Part shown: in pieces, positions 47,001 to 62,000 of the stretch | Layout of the letters: each line of letters begins with the position of its first letter | Position numbering within the stretch: position 1 is the first letter of the stretch | NCBI GenBank assembly: GCA_944474755.1 | Contig: OX104113.1 | Location: 22,820,432 to 22,884,431 of the forward strand | Direction of reading: 5' to 3' | Origin: Limnoperna fortunei | Lineage: Eukaryota > Mollusca > Bivalvia > Mytilida > Modiolidae | DNA length: 64,000 nt | Position numbers and translations under genes: made by a program | Notes under the pieces: generated by a model | The model's input: only the letters and a program-made list of their open reading frames with translations | Database searches by the model: none | What the model was told of the DNA's origin: nothing

Positions 47001-50000
47001 GTCTTTACACAAGAAAACAACCAAAAATATACAAACGACTTTGCTGCTAAATTAGGCAAACAAAAATCTACGGTATCATCAGTAGTTAAAGTTATGTCAG
47101 ACATGGAGTATGAAATTACTAATGACATCCAGTTCGCAAAGAGTAAGCCATTTAAAGTAGCAGGACAGATTAATATGAATCCACGTGACTTAAGACTAGG
47201 GGCTCAATTAGGAAATAATTATGCTGTTGCATTTACCTCCCAGTACAAACCAAAAACGATGGTAAAACTATCCAGTGATATTAAAGTGGAATCAAGGCGA
47301 ATTACAGCCGACATTGAAGCACAGAAAAATCACCCAGACTACACTGGAAAATTTGAAGTAAAATGGGATGCTGAAAGAGATCCATCTAAGAAGATTAAAG
47401 TTGAGGCTGGTGGACATTACAGTAATGCTATGGACGTAAAAGCCAAGTTTACTGTAGAGAACACAATGAATCCATTTGCAATGAACTACTTCCACAAGGT
47501 CGATAAAAGCTCACAAGGACATCTTGATCTCTCCTTAGCAGGAAAACCGCAAATTGCTATTGATGTTAATTTGGCTGACAACGATTCAGTAAAAAGTGGG
47601 TCAATAGCCGTGCAAACTCCTTTCACTGGATACCGTGAAATCCAACTGAGTTACGATCTTATGTCAAGCACAAACGAGTACAGAAACAATATTGATTTCA
47701 CAATGGAAAAAGCAAGCAAAGTTGCAGCCTCAGTAAGTTTTGATAAACCACTTACTGCAAGTAAATTCCATGTTACACTAAAGGCAAAAACACCAGTTAA
47801 GGGATTCACATCGTTGTTAGCTGAAATTGACCATGACTCTACAACTAAACTAAAATCAATGTTGAAAACCGAATGGGACACTCAGAAAATGCAAGTAGAT
47901 ATTAACCATCAACACAAACCCTCCTTTATTGACAGCACTTTGACAGTACTTCAAAATGGTAACGTATTGATGTCTGTGGATGTAAAGTACAACAGAGAAG
48001 ACGGAAAAGTATCGGCTAAACAATCTTTAATGATAGTTGATAAGTCTCTCGAGATTATAACAACTGCCGATTACGTAAAGTATCCAATGTCCGGTCAGGT
48101 GACAATAAAGTGGAACAAAGAGTCTTTTGACGTTACTGGAACATATGACCAGAAGGAAAACAATCGTAATGTGAAACTGGATATAAAATCATCAATCATT
48201 AAACCTGTTGTAATTAGTTTAGGCCAAGGTAAAGACGGTGAACTTGCAACTTCTTTTTCAGTCCAATATGGGAAAGCTGAAGTAATGGCAGTTGAAAACA
48301 GATTTAGATGGGATGATATTAAACTTGTTAAAACTGCGGTCAGTACACCAATGGAAAATATGAGAAAACTGCAATTCCTTTTCAAAATGGAAGGCGGTGT
48401 TACGGCATTTAAGGCAATAACAACCATAGAGGTCGAGCCATTGCTGAAAAAAATGCAAATGTCATCTGAATGGAACTCCATCGAAGGTCTAAAGGGAAAT
48501 ATCCGACTAGATACTCCATTCAAACAGATACCATACAGTCAAATAACATTGTCAAGCAGGCCAAACAACAAAATGCCGTCGTATGAATTGAGCATTGAAT
48601 ATCTCCCAAAAATGATTATTAATCTAAAGACAAACTACCGTTTCCAGAATAAACTGTCAGAAGGCAGTTTTGACTTGATCACACCATTCAGTGGTATGAC
48701 AACAATGTCTGGATCATTTAAACATACCTATATTAATAATGGATGTACTACTCTCATAACATACACTTGTCCTAAAGGAACGTTGTATTCAGCAGACGCC
48801 ACCTTCCAATATGGTATCAAAAACGAAGGGATCATTAATCTAAAATGGGATAAAAAGACAGTTCACTCTACCCTTGTTGTTGATATGACGTCTGGTTACC
48901 CAAATGGCTTCTTGAAAATATCAACACCATTTAGTGACGACATTACAGTAGACGTGAAGCAAAAATTAGAGGATGCAATCATTGTCACGTCCGGTTCAGT
49001 TAAATATAATGGTAAGGAAATATCATTGGAAAATAGATTCCGTTTTGATGACGCCTTTGTATTTACAACAGTTATCTCAACTCCTTTTAATTCTGTCAAA
49101 AAGATACACGCAGTATTGGAAAGCAAAGGTGACCTGAAAGCATATTCATTTTTGAGTAGCATTGAAGTTGAGCCAATTGCAAAGAAACTGCTGATATCCA
49201 GCGCTTTAAATACTTTTGGTGGAATAGACGGGAATCTGCGTGTAGAAACTCCGTTTGATGCTTTACCATACAGTCAAATGACTATTTCAAGTCAACAGAC
49301 CGATGATGCTACAAAGTCTGTCATTAATATTGAGTATCTGCCTGCTAAATTTATAACTGTTAAATCTACCCATAAGCTGCAGCCTTCTAATTATAATGCA
49401 AGAGTTGAAATTCAAACTCCATTTAACTCATTCCGACATGCTTCTGCCTCTATAAAGCACACAAATAATGACAATATTATTTCATCAGTTGCAAGCATCG
49501 AGTATCCTAAAGGACATGTTTACAATCTGGAAAGTAGCTTTACCAATGCAGAAAAGAAAGAAATCTATGTCAAAATGGAGAGTCCATATAATAAACCAAT
49601 CAGTATTTCATTCCGTCATCAAGGAAAATATCCGACACTGGAAACCCACGGCGAAGTTCAGTATCAAGGAACCAAGCAACACATCTTAGACTTCACATTC
49701 AATAACAACAAAGGAAACCTTAAGACAGGCATATCATATAAATATCCATCAGCAGACAAAATGTCACTTGAAATCAATCACGCTGGGGACAAAAAACAGT
49801 TTACTACCGCAGCCAAACTACAATACAGAAACGGAGAACCACATGAAATTGAAGTCACTCTTAAGAATCTTGCCAAGATGCAGGGATCATTGACAGTGAA
49901 ATCACCTTTTATTGATGATTTCAAAGGTTCGTTCCACCATACTGGATCTTGGAGCAATTTGAAATCCTCTATTGAATACACATACGGTAAAAAGAAACCC

Positions 50001-53000
50001 ACATCTGTTGATGTTGCTTTAATAACTGGAAAACGTATTCAGGGTTCAGTTAAGTTATCATCGCCATCATTTGATGACATTAATATAAACCTTATCCACA
50101 AAGGAACATCGACTAGCTTCCGTAATAGGATAAACATCATTTACAGCAAGAAACAGAAAATAAGTTCCGATTTGAATTTCCGTATAGCTAAAGTAACTAA
50201 AGCCACGCTAATACTTGTAACACCATTCAAGGACTTTAAAAAAGTTGTTACTAATATAAAACACGAAGGAACTTGGAAGAATTTCGAATGTGATGCTAAT
50301 ATAAAGAATGGAAATGATGTCTTCGCAGCAAATATGAAAACTTCAATTGGAGCAAAATTCAACTGGCAGACGTCAATAGAAACCCCTTTTGCAGGATGGA
50401 AAAAGATGAATGCTGCTGTAACACATGAAGGACAGTTGGCAAATTTCAAATGCCATGCCGAGATTGCACGTGGGAAAGATGATATGTTTTCTGGTGATCT
50501 GCAGTTTGCAGTTAATCCAACAGTAGATATTATGATAGCTGCACAAACACCTTTTGTAGGATACAAGACCGTAAAAGCTCTTTTGAAACATGAGACGACA
50601 GATACAAAGATTAAATCTCATGCTGAAATTACATACTTCAAAAAAGATACAATTTCTGCTGATTTCCAAGTAAATAAACCAACCAGAAGTGCCGAAATTG
50701 CGATTACAACACCATTTTCAGGATATGAACGAATGAGCGGATCTTTTGCTCACACAGGCTCCTTATCTAACTTCAATACTAAAGTTAATGTTGCAACTGA
50801 TGAGACCAAGAAAATATCAGTAGAAGCTAAATTTAGCACAGTCGGACAAATTTCTGCTGAAATTAAAATTGCAACACCATTTTCGACAGCCTATCCTACT
50901 ACCGACATATCATTTTCACACAGTGGAAGCTTAAACAACTTCCGTTCTAGAGCTAATCTTCTCTTCAATAAGAAGAACAGTTTTGCAGATGTTTCCTTTA
51001 ACACACTAAATGGAGTAGAGGGTGATTTCATTTTGGAATCTCCGTATTTTGAAACAGTTAAGGCCAATATTTTACACAAGAATGAAGGAAAAATGAAATC
51101 TTCTGCCAATATTCAGTACGGAAAGAAAAGCGTTTTGGAAGCCAACATAATATTTAAGAATGCTGATATGACCAACGGGGCTGTAACAATTAAGGTTATA
51201 AATACGCCAAAAATAGACGCTTCAATGGAATATGAAGGATCGATGTTTAATCACAAGGCAAACTTACAAGTTTCATATGGAAAAGATGCCATAAGGATGG
51301 AATCGCAACTAGAATGCATATCGGGCATTTCCTTAAAATTACTCGCTACTACGCCTTTCAGTTCTGCAAAGACGATGTATGTCTCCTTTTTGAAAACTGG
51401 ACAGATGAAAAACGTGAATGGTCATTTTGAAGCCGGAATTAACCAACACAAGATCACAGCAGATGCCACATACTCAAAAGATGGCATTACGAAATCTTCA
51501 TTCACTATTAGAACACCATTTTCAATACTGACGAATGCAGATTTGGTCATAACATATACTGGCGAGTTGAAGAATTTTGAAGGTCATGTAAAGGCAAATA
51601 TTAATGGATATATATCAGAGTCAGACCTATCAGGAGTAACGGATGACCGCATTGATATACGTGCATCTTTAAAAACGCCATACACAAAAGATCTTGTGTT
51701 AAAATTCAATCAAGATGGTGTAAGCAGCAACTTCAAATCAAGTAGTGAGCTATCTTATGGTAACAAAAAGGTATCAGGCCAGATGACAGCAGATTTCACA
51801 AATGGTGTTCAGATTGATGCAGCAGTTCAAACTCCGTTCACTGAAGATATTATTTTCTCTACATCTACCAACAATGATTTCGGAAATTTCAGGTCACTAT
51901 CTCAACTATCATATAAAGGAAATAAGCAACATGAATTAGAGTTAACACTTTCCTCTCTGAAAGAACTAACTTCCTTTAAAGGATCGGCACAAGTTACATA
52001 CAACGGAAAAACAATTTCTGGACAACTTCAGCTTGATGGAGACTTGACAGCTTTCCAATCTAAATTGGAGACACGATTCAACAGCAAGGCAATTATTGCA
52101 GAAATGCAGTTTGATTCCTCTGAGAATATCAAAGTGGGATTTACATTAAAAACGCCATTTACTTCTGACCTTGAGGTATCTGCTAGCCATGAAGGATATA
52201 TTACGGCTTTTAGATCGACTGCCAAAATGTCGTATGGAAAACATACTAATGATGTAAAGATGTCGTTCCACCATACTGGATCCTTAAGGAAATTTTCAAC
52301 AGACGCCGAAATAATTTACAATGGCAAAGCAATTTCAACAGACATTACATTTGATGCTACAAATGATATCGAGGGAAAAATTATCGTAAGGACTCCAATT
52401 ACTGCTGACATCATAGTACATTTCACAAATGAGGGCATCTACACAAATTTCAAAACATGTCTGAAAGTGACATACAGTGGATCAATACAGCATGATGCCA
52501 GTCTAAAGTTTGACCATGCAGGATGGTTAATGAAATTCAACTCAAAAGGATCATTCATTTACAACGGCCAATTATCTGCAGCTGAAATTTCATTCGATGC
52601 AACAGAAAACTTAGATGGAAAAATAACCATCACAACGCCAATTTCCAAAGATATAATCATAGCTTTTTCCAACGAAGGATCAGTCACAAACTTTAAGACC
52701 TGCCTAAAGATAACTTACAGTGGATCGTTACAACATGACACTAGTCTTAAATTTGATTTTGCTGGGTCACTGTGGAAATTTACAACTAAGGGTGCGCTGA
52801 CTTATAATAATAAGATTGTTTCCACAGATGTTTATTTTGACGCCATAAAAGATTTAGAAGGAAAGATAACACTGTCCACTCCAGTTTGGGACGATATAAT
52901 TCTCCATTTTTCGAATGAAGGTAAATTAGAAAACTTTAAAACATGCCTTAAAATTACCTACAGTGGATCTCTACAGCATGATGCTAGTTTAAAGTTTGAC

Positions 53001-56000
53001 CATGCAGGATCGTTAATAAAATTCAATTCAAAGGGATCATTCACGTACAACGGCAAGTTATCTGCAGTTGAAATTTCTTTTGACGCCACAGATGATTTAA
53101 ATTGCAAAGTTACAATAAAAACGCCAATTTCACAAGATATAATCATAGCCTTTTCTAATGAAGGATCCGTCACAAACTTTAAGACCTGCCTAAAGATAAC
53201 CTACAGTGGATCGTTACAACATGATGCCAGTCTAAAATTTGATTTTGCTGGGTCTCTGTGGAAATTTACAACTAAGGGTTCACTGACTTATAACGATAAG
53301 ATGGTTTCCACAGATGTTTATTTTGACGCCGTAAAAGATTTAGAAGGAAAGATAAAACTCTCCACTCCGATTTGGGACGATATAATTCTCCATTTTTCGA
53401 ATGAAGGTAAATTTGAAAACTTTAAAACATGCCTTAAAATTACCTACAGTGGATCTCTACAGCATGATGCCAGTCTAAAGTTTGATTACGCCAGATCGTT
53501 AAGGAAATTCAAGTCAAAGGGATCATTCACTTACAACAGCCAATTATCTGAAGCTGAAATTTCTTTTGACGCCACAGACGACATTGATGCAAGAATAACA
53601 ATAAAAACGCCAACTTCACAAGATATAATGATAGCCTTTTCCAATGAAGGTTCTGTTACAAACTTTAAGACCTGCCTAAAGATAACTTACAGTGGATCGT
53701 TACAACATGATGCTAGTCTTAAATTTGATTTTGCTGGGTCACTGTGGAAATTTACAACTAAGGGTGAGCTGACTTATAATAGTAAGATTGTTTTAGCAGA
53801 TGTTTATTTTGACGCCATAAAAGATTTAGAAGGAAAGATAACACTGTCAACTCCAGTTTGGGACGATATAATCCTCCATTTTTCGCATGAAGGTGAATTC
53901 AAAAATTTTAAATCATGCCTTAAAATAACTTACAGTGGATCTTTACAGCACGATGCTAGTGTCAGCTTAAAGTACAGTGGATCCGTTAAGAAGTTCAGCG
54001 GAAATCTAAACGCAGTATACAACGGAAAACAATGTCAAGCAGAAGTCAAATTTAATATCGTATCGCCTAATGGAGGACATCTAATATTAAAGACACCCTG
54101 GATGGACGACATTGCTGTGAGATTTTCACATCAAGGCCAGCTTTTATCGTTTACATCTAATATGGAAGTTGAATACAGCGGTACCGTCAGACATCGATGT
54201 ACAATAGTTGTCGATTGCAAACATAACAGAAATGGTTTCCAGTCATCGCTTGAATTAAGCTGTGATGATAAGAAGATATCTATTGCGTTATCGGCAGACA
54301 CATCGTCTGGAATAGATGGCAATGTTATACTAAAGACTACCTGGACTAACGACATGGCTGCTACCGTGAAATACAGTGGAAAACCAACAGACTTCAGAAG
54401 TCAGGTTCTTATTGATTACAGCGGGTCTCGACAACATGAAATACTGGTTAGTCATAATACCATTGGAGACCTGCGGAAATTTTCCACATTTGCTTCTGCA
54501 TCGTATAATGATAAATCATTCTTGATGGATGGTTCATACGACTCCATGGAAAAATACTCTGCACAGCTTAAACTGAAATCTCCATTTACAAAGGACGCAG
54601 GTGTAAAAGTTTCTTTTGAAGGAACGGCGAAAAGATTCAGCTCAAATGTAGATGTTTCATATGGGGACAATCTGATCCACGCAGTGTCATTTAAATACGA
54701 TTTGACGAAATCCAACACTAAATATGGTATTAACACTGAACTCTCATATAATAATAAGATGACTACCCTCGAGTGTATGATAGATTTTGAAGATGATTAT
54801 GAAATTATGTTTGCATTTAATTCACCATATACAGATGATATTGTGATAAATTCTATTGCACAGGTTACATTTAACAATATGAAAGTTTCACTTAATATTA
54901 ATGTCGCTGGGAACTCTCTACACGATAGCAGCATTAGCGTTGTACGAAAAGCAGGCTATAACCAACAGTCTCTTGTCTTGAATGGAAATTACAATTCAAG
55001 AGTTGTAAAAACCGAAATGTATATTGTGACCTACAATGGAATTGACGCGAAGATAAATATTGAAACACCAGTTCCTGGATTTGAACAAATTTCAGGAAAT
55101 ATGCTTTATGCAATTGACGGTAACAAAGTCACAGTAAATGTTAACGGAAAGATTGGATCATCATTATCTGATCTTGGCGTCGTGTTGAATAAAAAATCTC
55201 CATATTCGGTAATGGTCAGTCTAAAGACACCTTATCATGGATTAACGGACTTAGCTATGAATCTTAACTTCAATAACGATCCAACAAATTTCCGTCTATA
55301 TTCTGATTTATCAATGGAAAGCAGTAGCGTTTACGAACTAACACTCGAGCATATCTACTCACCAAATATAATCCAAGGAAACTTGGTACTTAAAACCTCT
55401 ATGATGGAAGATATTGAAGTTAAATATGATGTTTCGGGAAGCTTGATGAAATCTTCATCCTCCGTGACCGCCTCAATTGGTAGCAGCAATTATATTTCTT
55501 TAACAACTATAACCAGCATTCAAGAAAGACAACCAGCGGAATTCAGATCAACGTTTAGCGCTAACATTGCAGGAATAACAAAGACGGCAGAATTAGCACT
55601 GACCTTGAATAGAAACTTAAATGACTTCAATTCAAAATTAAGCGGAAAACTTGATAGCGATGAAATAATTCTGACAACATCCTACAAAAGCTACCCATCT
55701 TATGAGGTCGTGTTAAATTTACAAACACCATTCCAGAATGCCAAATCTATATCTGCAGTCCTGAAACATGTCGGGCGTGACAACTATATATCAACATCAG
55801 CCGCAGTATCTCTTACGCCAGGAAAAAGTTATGAAATAAACATCAATGTCATGAATAAGAATTTCAAGAAAATCGACATTAAAGCAGAGGTTAAATTACC
55901 ATGGAAGGGACATGAATTGATGCGATGGGTATATAAACATGAAGTTGAAAAGAACTTTATGCTTTTTACAGACTACACGTGCTCAAATGGTGTTCAGGCT

Positions 56001-59000
56001 ATTGGTGACATTAAAATTTCTCCTAGATCATTCGACATTGATTTGAAGACGCCATTTCAGCATGTAAGGACTATGTCAGTCAAAGGAAAATTGGAAAAAC
56101 AAAACCTAATATACAATCTTGACACTTCCTTTCAGCTAAATGACAAATCTGTAAAATTTGACGGTCTAGTTGACTTACAAAACAATCCAATGACAACTAG
56201 AATTCAGCTCAGAACACCATTTACAGGATTCGAAGTATCTGAAGTCAGTATGTCGTGCACAGGAGATATTTCAGATTTACGTGCAACTTTCGCCTTAATA
56301 GCTCCGTTCGTGATGCCAATTAACTCAGAAATTCAGCTGAGATACAAAACTCTTACTCACATGGATGGAACTGCCATTCTTACAACCGGCATTAAAAATT
56401 TCGAAAATCTTCGGGTCTCATTTGTAAACCAAAAACAAGGGAATGAATATCAAACACATTTGGAAACTACATGGAATAAAGATGCTACAATTACTGTAGA
56501 TGCATCTTGCGATAAATCAGAGATATCTAACGGAAAGCAAATGAAGTATTCGTTCTCTGTTAGTACTCCATTTAGAACATTAAAGACCATGACTGTCAAC
56601 CTTGGAAATATATACTCAACCGGAAGCAATTTGCAATCAGTCTTACTCGAATATAATGGTAACCGCCTTTTAGATATTGATGCATCTTACACAAATATGG
56701 AGCAAAATACCGTATTCCTCGTGACCAGACATCCAAGACCAATGAATTTTCGTATTAGTAGGCGTCAAGAAAATTTCAAAACAAATGCTGATATTAGTTT
56801 AAACTGGAATACGGACAAATCTGACAGCAACGTTGCAATGGAGGTTTACTACAGTCACAAGGATAATAAATGTCACGGCGGGCTAAGAATTGTCCACCCT
56901 TTAAAAACTGTAGGATTCAAAGGGGAATTTGAACGCTCACACCAACGTGACTTGGTATCATTTGATGTTACAGGCGACGATAAAAACTTATTTGGATATG
57001 ACTTCGACTGCAAACACAGCAGTGACGATAAAGTAACCAGCATGAAAGTTCGCCTACCAAGTAGATCTGTTATGGTCGCTTCTCAAGTACAGAATCTCCT
57101 GAAATCGAAAATGGTTCTTGGGACGTTTTACTGGGATGCCGATCGTGACCAGACAAAGAAAATATCAATCAAAGGGGACGTAACTCCAATTGATGGTGGG
57201 TTGGACGCTAACCTTGTTCTAGAGATGCCTAGCATAGGACAGGTAAGAACTTTTTCTATAACTAGATGTCTATGTACCATATTTTTTGTCTAATAGTGCA
57301 AAAGAAAGTATAGACCTGAAATTTAATTCTAGATAACCTCTTTCAATCGACGAATCAGCTTTATCTTTTATGCATTTTTTAATTTATTTTCTGTTTTGTT
57401 TTATATGGAATATGAAAAATGCATTTTAAATATTTATTATTACGGTCCTTTGGAAATTATTCATAATTTGTTTTAAGGACGTAAAAATCGACTCGACGGT
57501 TCAGTTCAACAAGGGAAGTGTTGTCTTTGATGGTAAGACAGAATTAAAATACACGGCAGATCCTACAAAGACCCTTCTGTTGAGTTCCAGACTCGAGGAT
57601 CTTTCGTCAGGTACTGATACCAACTACAGTTTCAGTATAGGCATTAAACATCCATACACAACAGTTGACGTAGAAATGACATCACGCATGGTAAAGTCGG
57701 ACCGACTACAGATGGCTTCAGTTGATGTCAATTATCAGACAGCAGAAAGAATCAAGAAGAACTTTCTATTAATGGGTGAAATCGACAGCTTAAAACAGCA
57801 AATGAATGTCCAGGTTAGTATTCTGGTATTCAAACAAAGTCAAAGTAAGTTATTTGTAGAAGCATTAATGTTTGGCAAAATAAAGAAAAAACGTTTCATA
57901 CTTAATAACGTGTATAAAATATTATGTATTTCTTATTTATATGTAAGAAATTATTGCAAAGGTCAACCAAAAAATCTTACAGAGCAATTTTTAAAAAGGC
58001 AAGCGAACCCATTAATGGGAATAGGTGAATATAACCTTTTTTATAGCTTTTTGTATTCACTAGTCCGAATTTTATTTTTCAGATTAAATCACCAATCAAA
58101 TCGATCAACATTCAGGGACATGTTCAAACTAATGCACCATATAAAGTGTCCATAAATAACATGTATGACAATACCAAACCAATAAATGCCGAGATAGTAA
58201 TTGATCCTTCTGATGTAAGCCTTGATGTCAACATGAACTATGACATTGGTAAGAACATGTATATGTTTGTTTGATTGTTTGTTTGCATGATGTTTAACGC
58301 CACTTTCAGCAATTTTTCAGCTATATAATGGCGTTCAGTTTTTATTGGGGGAGGAAGCCAAAGTACCCTGAGAGAACCCCCGACCTTCGGTTGGAAAACT
58401 GGCAATCCTTGTCAATTAAGATTGGAGTCGGGTACACCCTGCCCGCCGTGTGACTCCAACCCACAACCTTAGTCTTGTCTTTATAGACCACGTGATCAAT
58501 AGTAGACGAACTACCTTAACCACTCGGCCACCGATTTTGATATCAGTTGTGTATAATTATCACTTTCTTGCAGCAAAGATCATTATCAACCTGTGTGTGC
58601 ATTATACACAATGAGGGATGCTACCATTTGCTCGGGTGCTTATAATACATAAATGCATATTTTGTACACGGGCAATTAGGTCAATAACTTATTCTTTTTA
58701 TATAGCACCAAAAAAACAATTTATATATCAAAACTTATTTTAGGCCTTACTAATGTTTTGATTGTTGAGTTTCTTTTGAAACGTTGTCTTTCCTTTAAAA
58801 CAGTAATCGATCTATTCATAATGTTTACAGAAAATCCACAAAATGTACTTCATGTCAATGCCAAACTGTCAGATGATAGTGGTGTAACAGCTGAAATATT
58901 CAGAAACACAGAAAGCCAAAGAATATCCGACACACTACTCAACCTTCGACTAAAAACCTCTAGAATTCTGCATACACGTGTGCAGTGGAATCCAGATCTC

Positions 59001-62000
59001 TTGAAAACAGTTAAGGTTTGTATACAATTTTAATAAGTTTTTGGGGGCATTTTGTTTTACGAGTGTTTATAAAGCTACCAATAACCCAACTGTACAATAA
59101 CAAGTCACTTAACGTTGTCTGTATTTTTTATTTTTGACATGTATTATTTTTAACTATGTCATATTATCAAACAGTTGACAGCAACACATATATTAAATTT
59201 TAGATGGCTGGTATGAACAAAATTCGCAAATACGGAGACGGTATCAACAATGCTCTTCAAACATCATGGATGGCTGCTGAAAAAGAACTACAGTCAAAAC
59301 ACAGACTTATTGTATTGGCCACGTCTGAGGACATGAAACCGTACATGAACTTCCTGTCAGCAAGAGTTAACGAAATTAAGCAAATGAGACGTAACAATGA
59401 ATTCTACCTCAATGATGTTGTTGTACATTTCGAGAGAACACAAAATATAATCAGGTAAGTTTAGAAAAAATTGAAACTAATTATTCGAAATTTTAATTTA
59501 AGTAACAGCATTAATTGGTAATTTCTTACTCTCAGTGTGTGTTTTTTTTATAACATTCATGTTAAGGGCTGGGTCATATTTTTAAAATTAAAATGTACAT
59601 GTATTATTTTATAAAGCAGATGATGTTGCTAGTACTTTACATATGCCCTTTTTATTTAGAAATCAAATGAACCAAATACAGAATCATATTGACAGCCTGA
59701 CAAAAGATATTAACATGGAAACTTACAACTTGTACCTGGCACAGGCTTCACTGATAATTAAGGTCAGTTTTTAATTAATAATCACTACATGTTTTCAGTA
59801 GCGATAAGCATAATATTAGAGACTTTGTTGTAATTGTGTAGTTAGTAGTTATTTATAGTACTACTGACAGTTAAACAATAGAAAATAACACGAATGAAGC
59901 AACAAATGAGTGAATATTACAAACTAAAGTGAATAAGGTAAAAAGACATATTAACAAGAACCATAAACCAATGCAAATGGATGATGACAAAGACTCACAA
60001 AACCAACAACAAATTAAAACCAATGCAAATGGATGATGACAAAGACTCACAAAACCAACAACAAATTAATAATAATAAAAGCTCGTTAGTAGTCCTCTTT
60101 AGTACATGTTAAGGTTGTTTATTCTTTTTATCCACAATAATTTAGTTTTTTTGTGAAAAGTAATCATATTTAGGTAGAATTTGATAATTTCTTTTAGACT
60201 GTGGAGGAAATATCAATGGACTACTATGCTGAAATTATAGATTTAATACAGTCACAGTCATCACAGCTGTCAAACACAATCCAACGGATCTACGTCAAAT
60301 ATGGCAAACCAGTCTCAGGTTGGTACGATGTACCATCATGTAGTTCACCAAACGTTAAGCCTTTACTGTAATAACGTTAAAGGGGCAGAATAAATTAAGA
60401 GCCTTAGAATGAAATAATGCTATCATAGTGATTACATATTTTTATATTTGTTTTGGCGACATCTAGTTTTGTTATTTAACGAACTGTGTACATAATTAGT
60501 AGATGTTTGTATATCTTTCAGATTCCATTCAGTCTTTAAGTAGTAACTCCATTGTAGAGGCCGTTCGTTTAAGACTGCCAACAGTTCCAGTACAACAACT
60601 TGCAGACAAATACAACACTATCATGTACAATGCTAGAGAGTCTATTAATATTGGACTGATACAATCGCTGCCAACGCCTGTATACCATTTGGTAAGTGCA
60701 AACTGTAATGCACCTCGTTAAAATATCTGTAAATACTAATAGATGCACTGCCAAGTCTGTCTAACACATGAGAAGTCTCAAAATGACTATTATCAAGTCA
60801 GAGGTTAACAAGGGAATTCTTTATAATTTAACCAATGTTTAGTTAATCTGTTCCGTTATTGACGGCATCAGGGCTCCGTTTACAGTCAGTTCATTAACCA
60901 CCGAAGTCTAGCGACAATGTTAGTTGTACCAGTAATATAGCTTCTATTTTCAGTGTTATGTTAATTACGCTCGCAAATTCTCAGTTAAATATTTATTACG
61001 ATCGCAAATTTTAAGTTGAATATTAATTTAATCGCAAATTTTCAGTTGAATATTTATAAAGATCGCAAATTTTCAATTGAATATTAATTGCGATCGCAAA
61101 TGTGGTTTTGCACAAGTACATTTATTCATCAAATGTTATGCATTTTTGCGTTTTTAAAAATGATTTCAAAACGTTATAGTTTTCTTAAATTATACTGTAT
61201 ATCAACACTAAAATATAGTTTTGTATTGTAGGCTTCATCGGCTTATAAATATTGGGAAATAGAAGAGAACATCAGATCTGCTTTCCAAACATTTGTCAAC
61301 TTTCTCAAAAAAGATATAGAAGATCAATTTAGAAACATCAAAGAATTAATAACTGATGTTCAAAAGACCAAAGTTACAGCATACGACCCTATTAAAGGTC
61401 TTTTTGAAATGGACATTTATCTCCCTTTGGAGATGAAATCTCTTACTGAAGTCAAAGAAATTGTCAATCCACTTAAAAATCTCAGATCTTTGATTCCACA
61501 ATCGAATCCATTGCCATCTTGGAATGATGTATGGTCTCACGCTGTTTTGCCATCATTTGGAGGTTAGTTTCTACAGTTAATACAAAATAGCTACATGTTA
61601 AAAGTTGTCAGCATTAACATAAATACAACTTTAAGGAGTTAAAACTAATCTGTGTATCACAAACAATTGTATTCAGTATATATATTCTAATTTGTTTTTG
61701 TAATCCTCAGAACATAAAGATTTTTAAAAGGAAAAACAGAAAACTGTAACCCATGCTTCGTTTTTGTATTTTCATGTATGGACTTAAAGATTATTATTTT
61801 TTTATCTTTCCAGCTCACGCCTACATCAAAGGAGATCATTTTACTACATTTGATGGACAGGAATTCGACTTCAGTGGAAGATGTAGTTACGTTTTAGCAC
61901 GTGACTTCGCCAAAGACAAGTTTAGCATTATTCTGAATTATATGGGAAGACAAAACAAGAAGTTGATTGTAACTACAACAACACAAAATGTTCAGATTTC

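Noticed and set aside
52473..53969. CRISPR-like regular repeats
   Set aside because: The 243-bp repeats are in frame and coding within a eukaryotic gene; no short direct repeats with unique spacers.
47292..54736. Many open frames of 65-142 residues on the minus strand
   Set aside because: Antisense shadows of the giant LLTP exon, with no domains of their own.
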